From NCBI GenBank assembly GCA_020744425.1, contig JAGMUV010000006.1:1240001-1304000 (forward strand): 64,000 bases of DNA, given 5' to 3'. Every line of letters starts with the position of its first letter. Positions within the stretch are counted from its first letter, which is position 1. Below, in pieces: positions 54,664 through 64,000 of this stretch. Below the pieces are notes generated by a model. The model saw only the letters and a program-made list of their open reading frames with translations. It made no database searches and had not been told where the DNA came from. The position numbers and the translations under genes are program-made. The DNA comes from Dactylonectria macrodidyma (Eukaryota > Ascomycota > Sordariomycetes > Hypocreales > Nectriaceae).

Positions 54664-57600
54664 GGTGGGATGAAAGCAAAATCACAGACAGAGAGCGGCT
54701 ACGATTGATTCAGGGCCGTTTCGGTGACGACGTGTCTTCGGAGCGATTCGATGGATGAGAGGGTTGAACAGTGGGCATTCGTCGGTCGGATGGAGTCGGG
54801 AGGGCGAAACTTCGGTAGGTGAAGCTTCGAGAGCTGTTGAATGGTGGGGTAGCGGGGAGTGTGGAAGAAGAGAGAGGCGTCGGGGGCCGTCAAAGGCTCG
54901 AGCTCAGCGAGGTTGAGTAAAGGGCGGATGTGTTTATCAACAAGTCGAGGGAGGATGTGAAAGGATAGCGTTGGTGCTGGCGTTGGTGTTCTTGTTTTGG
55001 TGTTGGCGTTGCTGCTGTTGGTGTTGGTGTAGTTGTTGAGACGGTAATGCGAAGTCGGTAATGCGATGAGAGTTTTTCGTTGCATGCGGTATTAGGCAGA
55101 GAGGCCGGCTGGCTCTGAGGCTGGTTGATTCTGAGACAAAGCTGCACGGGTTAGATCGGACTGCGGCGGCATGAAGTGGCGAGGAGGGCTGGAGAGAGAC
55201 GGATGGCTAGAGGTTTGGACTCCTGGAGGCCGGCGCCTGGAGAATATGGAGTGAATGGGACAAGGGAGCCAGAGTGCAGCAGCCAGTGGAGTTGCAGCTA
55301 GCAGCCTAGAACCTGCAGCTCGGGGACCGGCCCAGCCCCCGGACAGCCTTAAAGTGCCTGATCCAAGCAACAGATGGCGGGCGGACGAGCGGGCAAGAAA
55401 CGAGGCGGCGACGGCCCGAGGCGAGTGAATGAGTTGTCGTTGAGTGGAAGGCAAAGTGACGCCGTCGATGAATCCAAGATGCGCCCACGGGCCAACAAAA
55501 GGAGACAAGAAAGCCTGCAGGTGGCGAAGACGGAAGCCGTTTGGCCCTGTATCCTGTTCCCCGAGATGCTGCCAGGGCCCCCGGCACCCTTAAGGCTCTG
55601 TACCTAAAGGCTAAGGCAGCTGCACCGTGGGTTTGCGCAGTAGGTACTACTGGGTAACATGACAAGGCTTCCCACCTGTTTGTCAGTGCGGCGAGACCCT
55701 GGAACGGAGCATCCGAAAGGCCAAGCTACGGCGCCTTGGGGACGTCACAGTGGCCTGACTGGGCAGACAGCAAACAACACAGCGTTATCATCCACTGTAC
55801 GTTCGTCTCTCCCAAAAGCTCTCGCGAGAAGGAGCTCTGAATTTCCATCCACGTACCGGTTTGCTTCTTCCAAGACACATTAGCAAAGCACTTATCCTTG
55901 CTCTACATAGCACTGTCCTCCCTTGCATGTGGATCATTCCCCATGACCCCCACGTCATTCGTCTTCCACTCTTAGTCTCTGCTTCTCCCTGCAGCTTCTC
56001 GCTTCACTCAACTGGACTCGGCTCTGGATAAGTGGAGTTGCGGCTCAGTGCCAATCAATAGAACCGTATTACCCCACCACCTATGCACTATCCAAGACAT
56101 CAGGCGAGTGGCAATTTTGAGCAGAGCAGAGCCACAATGAAGGGATGAAATGAGTTATCAAAATCATTGATAGGAAGCGAGACACATAGGCGCTTTGGCA
56201 TGACAGAATTGAATACAAACCCCATACCTAGGTAACAAGGTAATGCCCCCGTCCACTTCTTCATACGTCTGTCAATCTATCATGTCCTTTCTTGGTGTTC
56301 CCTCTCACTCAGGCGGCGACCTACACTACCTCACCCAGGTACTCTGCCACACCTCAACTTATCACCAAGGCTAAGGTACCATTGAAAAAAAGAGAAGTGA
56401 CCAATTTTCGCGTGTAAGTAGGGCGAGGCAATTGTTTAATGTCTCATAAAATTGAAACCTCTCGACTAACGCCATCTCTCAAGTAATCATCTTCATTTCA
56501 TGTCACGGGGCTCCCTACATCCTGCGCTTTGCATTGCATAACTACCTTGCCTACATGATACATGCATCTGGTGCCTGTCCTCTGGGCTCACTGCCCAGTC
56601 GCTCTGCGTCTGGGGTATCAAGACCCTTGCTCCACGGGGAGAAATCTCAGTGTGGAGAAGATCGGGGACTGTTGCTGCACCCAGTAGGCGTTGGGAGAAA
56701 TGTGAGGTCACGTTGGATTCCGCGCCCGGGCAAATCCGGGGCTGTAACTTGTATGGCATGATGCAGGCTCGTTTCCCGTCCCACTCACGGGGGACTTCTG
56801 ACCTAAGTGGAATACCTATGGCACATTCGCAACATTACATCACTGGCATATGAAGGCATCACGTGTTTTCTGGAATTCTGGTACTGGACGAGAAGAACTT
56901 CTGCTACCGTGGAAGTAGGTTAAAGAGTCGGGCCTTTCGAGGTTGAGAAAGGTGAGCGTTAGCAAAGTGATACGGATGGTAGCAGTGGGCGGAGGAGTAT
57001 GACCTTGGTTTGTATGCCAGCTGCTAGCACCTACCATCCGCATGTAACACGGTCGGAAGCTTTGAATAACCATCTCAAGATTTGTTCGCTATTAATAGTG
57101 TTGGCTACCTACCTTCAAACGTTTAGAAAACGACATCCATAACATTCGAGAGCTATGCAATGGGTGCCCTAAGTGGGTTGTATCAGATGTGAAGATGATC
57201 GCTACCTGGCACTTAACTGACTGAGTTTCTTGGAAACCTATGTCTTATTATGATTTACAATCTTGTGCTTGGTCTCTCTCAATCACAACCGCACCAGAGA
57301 ACCTTCAACTCAACTAGATAACGGTGGTGCCTTTTTTGAACGAATACTTGGCGCTGTGCGACGTATTGCAGCTTGCAGACTCGACCATACGCCCTTCAAG
57401 GTGCTCCATATTTTTAATTTAGGATTTCCTGTTCCGGCATCGATAGTCAAAACATGGGAGATACGACTTGCAATGGGGCAAGAATTGAGGAAGCTAGTTT
57501 CGAGAGAGGATTGGCATTGCAATTTTTCTATTGTTGACAATATACTTTTATCAACGCAACATACATGCGATTGCGTAGGCTCTTCTTTCAGGATGGGATC

Positions 57601-57935
57601 GTTCTGTTACATGATACTTTTTCCTCGAGTATTTAACAATGTGATTTTCTGGGATAACCAATACCTATGTTCGACGCGAAACCATCATTAAGTGGACCAT
57701 ATATTTGCTGTTCTGCCCTGGAGTCGCCCTTGTGCTTTACTTCTTTATTACATTGCTGCGAAATACAATGTCCATCTCCTCGTATAGCTTAACTTTGCAC
57801 CGCTACGCCGCCTGTGTCTCCAGACCCAATGACTTAGTTCTAATCGTATAATGGTGTTATTTATTCAGCCCAGAACCAGTATCTAGCCACCGCGTTAGCT
57901 TCTGCTCTCAAGGTTCCGATCGTAGGAAAGGTGAC
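54664..57935. other. Intergenic, with a G/T-rich simple tract
   Basis: This 3.3-kb spacer lies upstream of the F-box gene and downstream of the DUF3455 gene. It starts with pyrimidine/purine-biased leader DNA, including a GTTGGT-like tract at 54968-55037. No further gene was recognised; the frame at 57263-57691 has no recognisable family. Confidence 0.5.
54968..55037. repeat. Degenerate GGTGTT/GTT simple-sequence tract
   Basis: This G/T-only-like strand is made of GGTGTTGG, GGCGTTG and GTTGTTG units. On the F-box gene's strand it reads CAACACCAACACC. It lies 305-375 bp upstream of that start, in the probable 5' leader or promoter. Confidence 0.75.
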
Positions 57936-58739
57936 TTACAGCGCGGCATACTCGACTTCAAATGACTCGGACATGCCCTCACAACTGGATGGGGCGCTGC
58001 CGCCGGCTGTTGTGAGGCGGTACACCTCCTTGATACCACCAGTCGCGCCATCGCGGGTTGTCAACTTGAGCCACGGCACGGCAGCCTCGCCTTGCTGGCC
58101 CACTGCGGCGCCGGAGGGGGTGGGTGACGTGGCGTTCTTTTGGCAGGGCGCTTCACCCGTGCTCTGGACATCGAAGAATGGTGTCGTGGCGTTGGTGAAG
58201 TAATGGTGGCCGGACTCGAGCAGTCCAGTAGGGCCAAGCTGCTGGGCCGAAGAGAGATCAAAGTGCACAGCCATGCCGGGGATGGTCTCCAAGAGGTCCG
58301 GGTACAGGGCAGCAACACAGCTGGCATTGAAGAGGGTGGCCACGGCGCCGGCAGCGGTGGGAGCAGAGCTGTCGTCTGCGCACTCATACTTTTGTACGCC
58401 ACGACCGACGGCCACGTGTCGAAGATGTAGACCCTCAGACGGTACAGGGAGGAGTTCGGGAGCTAATGGGGGTGTGGTGTCAGAACTCAATTCAAGTAGG
58501 CATGTCAAGGGCTGAATCAGCTTACCTGCGGGCATGCTAGCTTTTGACAGGTCACACACGGCAGAGGAGTCCGCTAGCTTTGCGGCTATGGCCTTGCCGG
58601 CGATGGTGTTGAAGTAATCCGACAGCGTGCTCAGAGCGTCGACGGCGGATCGGGCGTCGTGAATAACGACCTTGGGAGCGGTGGGAGCAGCCGAGGCAGC
58701 GGCGGCCAGGACGGCTATCAACACGGTTGAGTACTGCAT
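57936..58739 (-). CDS. Secreted DUF3455-family protein
   Basis: This is a two-exon gene: 58526-58739 and 57936-58462, giving 246 residues. The intron 58463-58525 (GTAAGC..CATTAG) is 63 bp with no stop in frame, so an unspliced product of 267 residues is also possible. The spliced join ASMPA|APELLPVPSEG fits the family better. Residues 1-17 are a signal peptide (MQYSTVLIAVLAAAASA). The DUF3455 core is clear: LHLRHVAVGRGVQKYECAD, then TLFNASC, a D-L region, HYFTNATTPFFDV and VPWLKLTTRDG, ending GGIKEVYRLTTAGG. N-x-S/T and paired cysteines support secretion. Family members are often labelled malate-dehydrogenase-like in fungi, but no enzymatic role is supported by the sequence. Confidence 0.9.
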   Translation of the reverse strand: MQYSTVLIAVLAAAASAAPTAPKVVIHDARSAVDALSTLSDYFNTIAGKAIAAKLADSSAVCDLSKASMPAGKLIQPLTCLLELSSDTTPPLAPELLPVPSEGLHLRHVAVGRGVQKYECADDSSAPTAAGAVATLFNASCVAALYPDLLETIPGMAVHFDLSSAQQLGPTGLLESGHHYFTNATTPFFDVQSTGEAPCQKNATSPTPSGAAVGQQGEAAVPWLKLTTRDGATGGIKEVYRLTTAGGSAPSSCEGMSESFEVEYAAL

Positions 58740-60605
58740 GTTGAAGACTGGTCGGGATTTGTGCAGAGTATGGTCGGCGTGTAGGAGAAAGGCGTGTGTA
58801 AGTCGGGAGGATTCGTCACGGAGTCGTCATAAAAGTGCGAAAATTATATGCGAACGTCCAGCGTCGTCAAGGAATCCAGATATCAAAACACAGCTCAAAC
58901 TCAAAGCACAATTGACAGGATCGAAGCCCAGTAGGAAAATTGAAAGGAAATAAGGAAATAAAGGAACCAAAAAGGGAAAGGGAAAAAAGGAAAAGGACCC
59001 AAAAGCGTCTTGATTACTGACAGACAGATGCAAGAGATGGCATTCCAGAAATTCTTGAGGGCGGAGGTACTCGCCTCTATTATAGTCACGAAACAACAAA
59101 CCGCGGCCACAGCTGGGCCCTGCAAGGAAACGAGTGACAATTGGATCGACTAGGACAAGCATCCATCAACCCGCTGCTGCTCTCGTTCGGCGGCAAGGCG
59201 TGGCTGGGACAAAAGAAACGGCGGTCATTGGGCGAATCGGCACTCGAAGAGATGGGGCCGCCGAGAACATCCAGAGCAAGCAGCCGCCCGCGAAACCTGG
59301 CATGCTCGTTCCGTTTGTCGAACCTTGCAAAGAGTCAGTCGTCTCCTTGCAAAAAGGACGGGCTCTTTGCGCATGTGCGAGGGTGGGTTTCTGGGCGGCG
59401 CGTGGAAATTGATGCACGAGATCCAATGGATCTTGACAGGGAGCGGGATGGACGCTGTGGTGGGCCCAAGTGATTGGTCTGCAGCGGAGAAGACCAGGGT
59501 GGTTTGTTTAAGCGCCGGGTCATCGACATGGGCCAGACACAGAGCAGATGTGGGCTAATTATTTTGCACGAGTGGAATGAATAGATACACGGAGGGAAAC
59601 GCAAAAGACCAAATTGGAAATCGAGCGACTTTCTTTCATTACCCTTGTTAAAGGTTGCATTGGGGTGGACCGGAGAGCCTCGTGGCTTCAAACAGCAGAA
59701 ACATCAGAGCTGTTTGGACAGGGTCGAGATCTAAGTCATGGCGAGAGGTTCCATCTCTACTGGGGATGGCAACTACCTAAGTAGGCACGACTTACAGCCA
59801 TCAAGACGATGAAGGTCATAACGACTGCAGGATTGTAATAGTCTTCAATTTCACAATGGGAATCCACCTAGATCTACGGAACGTCATCGACAACAATCAC
59901 GGCCTGCTGCCATCTCCCCCGCATCACAACCCAAGATCCGACCTAGATCCCACGACACGCCTCTCGAGCCAACCATCTGCTGCAACCTCCAAGCAACCCT
60001 CAAAGCCAAGAAAAAAAAAGAGAGTTTATTGAAATAAACAGCGCTTTTTCGTTTGCGCGGCAACCCATCCGCGGCGACAGGGTTCCGCTGCGAGCCATCG
60101 GCATGTATCCGTCGCCTCCTCGCTTCGCGCACCTCATTGGCCGCTCTCCGACCAGCAATCTAGGCCGTCCGATGCGGCCAGCGGCTGCAAGGTCGACGCA
60201 GAAAATAGAAAGGTGGAGCCGCGCGGCCCATAATTACGCGAAGAGACGGCCGATCCTGATGAAATGATGTCGGGGTTTCGGCGCGGGCCACTGAACGGCT
60301 TGAACGAGCATGTTGATCGATGTTATCGACCCAGGACGTCTCACCAAGAAACAATAGCTTCGTTTTCAACGCCGCTCAACTTCAAGTCTAGTCTGTCCGC
60401 GAAACATATTCATAGATTTGACGGTGACAACCATCCAAAAAACAACCTTTGCATTATTGCCTTACTGTATATTTGCATACCTGGCATGCCCACACCGACT
60501 CCTCCTACCCATGCCTACCTGCCGCCTACTACAGTATAGTACTAATACACGCACAAACGAGCCACCATGAGTCCCGTCGTGACCACCCTCCGTCTTATCC
60601 TGCAT
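58740..60605. other. Intergenic
   Basis: This 1.9-kb spacer lies between the DUF3455 promoter and the 3' end of CASP, both genes on minus. A nearly pure purine tract runs through 58933-59000. No gene was recognised. Confidence 0.55.
58933..59000. repeat. Polypurine tract
   Basis: An almost uninterrupted A/G run (aggaaaattgaaaggaaata, then ggaaccaaaaagggaaaggg and on) lies about 200-260 bp upstream of the DUF3455 gene start. As polypyrimidine on the coding strand it may be a CT-rich promoter element typical of fungi. Confidence 0.7.
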
Positions 60606-62896
60606 CTATTTTCCAGGGTTCTTAGGCGCTTCGTCCATTGGACTTCCTGCCCCGGCCCCAGCGAACCCTGCGACTGCTGCTGCTGCCGCCGTCGACTCGA
60701 TATGCTGTTCAAAGTCCGATGAGCCGAGCCAGAACATGGACACGAACACCATCAGGTGCAGCGCTACACAGTATAACGCAAACAGGTTTCGGCTCGTGCG
60801 AGACGCCAACACCATCCTGGTGAGTGAGTACACCACCCGCTCCGGCAGGTTCATGCGCTGATACGCCCGCGCCGACTCTCGGCCACGAAACGCCGCAAAC
60901 GGCGATATGTTGGACTCGTACGCCTGGCGATACCGATCCAGTGCGATGCCAGGGTTGCCCGTCTCACCGATAGAGACTGTCGAGGGGTTTGGGTTGGACC
61001 CATACGCTGTCGACATGGCCGACGAGCCTCCACGGTTGTACGTCGAAACATACCTGGTCTTCTCGTACAGCGTGAGATTGTCCTTTTGCAGCGCGGCCAC
61101 CTCCTGCCGCAGCTGCGACACCGTCTTGTGAGTCTCCGACAATTCCTGCTCCAGCTCTCCATTCTTCTTCTTAAATCGATCACGCTGGGCCGTGACCATG
61201 GGTAAAATGCCCGAACCACCCCCGTAAACTTGCTCACGCTCTCCACCCATGCCACGCGGGTCCATACCGCTGATAATGGACGACGTTGGTGAAATGCGCC
61301 CGCTCTTGCGGCCGGCTGCTCTGGTGACATATGTTCCAGCGACCGAGGCTCCTGACGGGAAGGCATTGGCCCCCTCCTCCTGGAGATTCTCGAGGTCGCT
61401 TTCCAGCTTCTCGTTGAGGTTCTGAGCTCTCTCCAGCTCTGCATTCGTTCTAGACAACTCCTCTTGCAGATCTTCCAATCGAGTTTGCAGGTCCCGATGT
61501 GACACCCGGAGCACCGTCAACTCGTCGCCAAGCTTCTTGTTGCGCGCCAATAGAAGCTTCTCCAGGGCGTTGCCCTTGGCATCGCTGGCCTCGGTGGCCT
61601 CAACCTGCAAATCTTCATCATCTCCAGTCGAGAACTCAATGCTCTTGAGCACCTCCAGCTCCTGCTTGACATCTTCGTAGTCGTTCCACTTTAGTACCTT
61701 GGCCTTCAGGGCATCCTTCTCTTCCTTCAATGACGCCATTTCCCTCTGCATAGATCGTAGTCGGACATCGAGGTCTCGCTTGAGTCCCTCCTTTTCTACT
61801 CTAGCAGCATCCAGCTTACGAATCATGGATTGGTTCTCTGATCGCACACGCATATAGCCAGGATCATCCTCAAGTGGTGTCGCAGGTTGCGAGGGCACCG
61901 ACGACTTGGACTGGGCCAGTTCAAGTCTCATTTGCTCGTTGCGTGCCTGCACCTCAGCCAGTCGCGTGCTTGTACGTTCGAGGTCCGAGTGAAGCATCTC
62001 AAGCTCGGCGCTGGAGACCTGGTTGCGCTGGTCCTGATCATCTCCACTCTTGCCCAGCCGTTGATTGACCTCGTAGCTCGCCCTCATCTCATTCAGCAGA
62101 CGGTCTTGGTTTTCCAACTTCTCCTCAAGAGCTTTCTCCTTGGCTTCCCAGTTGTCCTTCTTCTCCTCTAGCACTGCAGTCCACGAGGCTTCAACTTCTT
62201 TGACTCGGCCCTCCAAGTCGTCCTCTAGTTCCTTCCGGGTGGTCCGCTCAGCTTGGAGCTTGGTCTCGGTCTCCTCTAGCTGCGAAGATAGTTTGGAGAC
62301 ACTTTCCTGGAGGTGCTTGTTTTCCTCTGTGAGCTTTGGTAAGGTATCCTCGGATAGTAGCATCGAGTCAACCGAGGCCTCGAGGAGGGGGTACGGATCT
62401 GGAGCATCTGAGAAGGAGGTATAGGTTTGTAAGAATGCCGAATTGACAGACTTTGTATGGGTCGTGACGAGGTCAATGAAGCTCTGGTAGGCTAGGTCCG
62501 CGGTTAGTGCTTGTTAGAATAGCTACCCGTCCTGGGCCTGTCATGTCTAATACTCTACCTTTCAAGAGCCCCTTGATCTCTCCCAGCTTAGAAGCATCAT
62601 CTAGTTTTCGGAATTCTTTAGTCTTCTGTGCCAGCTCCTTGCGCTGGACTGTCGAGTCGCGCTGGTAAGCTACAATATCGGATGCCGCGTTGTCGAGGGT
62701 TGACACGAGTGTGGTGAGATCGATGTCTGTGGCCTCTTGTCAGTGCTAGTTCCGACGGGCAGTCCATGTTTGGCAAGCGCATACTTCGCCAAGCTGCTAT
62801 CGCATGCTGAAATTTGTTCTCGCCTTCAAAGGCCGGGCCGACCTCGACAGGTTCGGCGATATTCGCCAGGGCGGCTTCAACAACGGCGTCCGTCAT
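60606..62896 (-). CDS. COY1: CASP family golgin (COY1 homologue)
   Basis: This is a three-exon gene: 62785-62896, 62559-62726 and 60606-62491, giving 721 residues. The introns (62727-62784 and 62492-62558) split codons that rejoin as AWRNIDLTTL and LLKAYQSFIDL. From about residue 120 to 560 the protein is heptad-rich coiled coil (LTEENKHLQESVSKLSSQLE, KTVSQLRQEVAALQKDN). The C-terminus carries the CASP domain: YRQAYESNISPFAAF, ERVVYSLTRMVLASRTSRNLFALY and a single TM segment with LHLMVFVSMFWL before a short Ala/Gly-rich lumenal tail. CASP is a type-II-like tail-anchored golgin that tethers vesicles within the Golgi. The N-terminal Met at 62896 is the first ATG and the family N-terminus follows (FQHAIAAWR). 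The gene is divergent from a VPS3-like gene. Confidence 0.95.
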
Positions 62897-63401
62897 GATG
62901 TCGGCTATGGTTGGAGATGATCAGGGGCGGCGCAGGTTTGGTCAACAACAGGCAGCCTCCACCGCCACAAGGTTGCAAACTCAAGCGTCTGGTCGTTGAT
63001 CTTGCTGGTAGCTGGCTGTTCCGCAGTTGGTGAGGGTCGTCGTGAACCGTGAATCCACCCGTATCATGATTCGGGTCAGGGCCTTGCTCGGAGCTGTGAA
63101 CGTGTTCCGTTCAGCTGCTGGCGTGGACGGGCGCTTCGATTGGCTGCCGAAGCTGCCAGGCTGCGTACGCCAAGCCCTGCGCCACAGTGACCCAACCACC
63201 CCACCACAGCCTCGTCCTGGCGCTAAACATTAACCCAGCTCGCTCCAGCTCCCTGTACCTGAGGTACTGCGTAAGGTATCCACTGATGTCAACTGACAAC
63301 AGCCTCGAGCTATCGCCGTCGCACCTTCAACCTTCGACCTCTACTATCGCGACGCTGGGAACGGGAGTCGCTCAGATGAAGCTACCACCTGGCCTGCCGC
63401 T
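62897..63401. promoter_or_regulatory. Shared divergent promoter of CASP/COY1 and VPS3-like genes
   Basis: This 505-bp region separates two vesicle-tethering genes transcribed outward. No specific regulatory motif stands out. Confidence 0.5.
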
Positions 63402-64000
63402 ATGACATCCGACGGCCCAGGCGAAGGGCCTTCAATCAGCCTGGAACAGCAACCTAGCCTGGAACGTGCCAACAGGGAAGATGGGCCCTTCGTCCTTCGG
63501 TCTCTGTTGGACGATGTGCCTCTCTCCGCAGATGGCGCCCAGGACGATATCAAGATAAATTGCGTCGACTACTTGGGCAAGTCGCCTTTCAGGAGACCCA
63601 GTTCCGTTGTTTCCGCTGGCTAACACTTTCTTCAACAGAACACAACCTATATGTCGGCACCTCAGCCTCTGAGTTACTTCACTTCGTGCAAATCCCCCCT
63701 GACCCCAGCGATAAATCCGGCCAACCCGTCTATATCTTAGCATCTCGACTCTGCCCTGCCTTTTCAGAACCTTCTTCCAATCCCTCCGGCTCCTACCCTG
63801 GAATCCAGCAGATTCTATTGCTGCCTCGCGTTGGCAAGGCATGCATTCTTTGCAACTGGACCGTTACATTCTACTCCTTGCCGGAGCTAAGTCCGGTCTT
63901 TGGAACCACCCAAGTCAAAAATTGCAACTGGATAGGTGGCGTTGACCTGAACGACCCCGTCTTGGATACTAGAGGGTCTGAGAGAGGCTCGGGTGTGACG
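63402..64000 (+). CDS. VPS3: VPS3-like CORVET subunit with CNH domain, N-terminal part (cut by window end)
   Basis: Two exons are visible, 63402-63576 and 63639-64000, and the gene continues beyond the window. The intron begins with GC rather than GT (GCAAGT), ends in TTCAACAG and has a GGCTAAC branch site. It joins CVDYL|EHNLYVGTSASELLHFVQ. The first 45 residues are acidic and polar. The second exon is a citron-homology (CNH) beta-propeller start: LYVGTSASELLHFVQIP, YILASRLCPAF, IQQILLLPRVGKACILCNW, TVTFYSLPELSPVF and NCNWIGGVDLND. This wording matches the fungal VPS3/VPS39/TGFBRAP1 group of tethering subunits at endosomes and vacuoles. VPS3 is preferred over VPS39 but not certain, because the rest is missing. 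The start is the first ATG; an earlier ATG at 63376 opens a short upstream frame. Confidence 0.8.

Noticed and set aside
57263..57691. 142-codon open frame
   Set aside because: No homology recognised by eye and AT-rich flanks; kept as intergenic.
1..64000. CRISPR arrays, prokaryotic operons or IS elements
   Set aside because: The sequence is eukaryotic throughout, with introns in most genes, and no spaced direct-repeat array was seen.

Overview
This window is nuclear DNA of a filamentous ascomycete, most likely a Sordariomycete and possibly Hypocreales. The grounds are short spliceosomal introns (45 to about 180 bp, GTANGT-type donors, CTAAC/CTAAT-like branch sites), Zn2Cys6 transcription factors, a fungal rhodopsin-domain (PTH11/SAT4-like) membrane protein, secreted intradiol dioxygenase and tyrosinase, and fungal-type gene spacing. 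There are no operons. I resolved 20 protein-coding genes, 19 of them complete and one cut by the right edge, plus one decayed gene. Exon joins were worked out by hand from splice motifs and reading-frame continuity; total lengths close in frame for every spliced model.

Left part (1-21.7 kb). A gene-free first 4.7 kb is followed by a beta-trefoil protein, an arylamine N-acetyltransferase, a GNAT acetyltransferase and a GPI-anchored GH128-type cell-wall glycanase. Next comes the most interesting unit: a six-exon transcription factor with two consecutive Zn2Cys6 clusters, divergent from a sulfatase whose active-site signature is C-S-Q-S-R. Their 345-bp shared promoter carries four same-orientation copies of ACGA(G/C)ATCCGG. 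A frameshifted GIY-YIG-like/SANT-like gene relic, a secreted hydrophobic protein and a secreted intradiol dioxygenase follow.

Middle (21.7-47.7 kb). This is a sparse region with a 5-kb gene-free stretch, then a seven-TM rhodopsin-domain protein, a secreted tyrosinase, a CPA2-type cation/proton antiporter, a purine nucleoside permease family protein, a 4-coumarate-CoA-ligase-like enzyme ending in the peroxisomal signal SRL, and a cytochrome P450. These are accessory genes with wide AT-richer spacers. They include oxidative and aromatic-compound chemistry but no backbone synthase, so I do not call a biosynthetic cluster.

Right part (47.7-64 kb). This is a conserved housekeeping block: fibrillarin (NOP1) divergent from ribosomal protein L17 (uL22), with a telobox between them; a long F-box protein; a secreted DUF3455-type protein; and the golgin CASP/COY1 divergent from a VPS3-like CORVET subunit that runs off the right edge. 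Two divergent pairs thus join functionally related genes: ribosome biogenesis and vesicle tethering.
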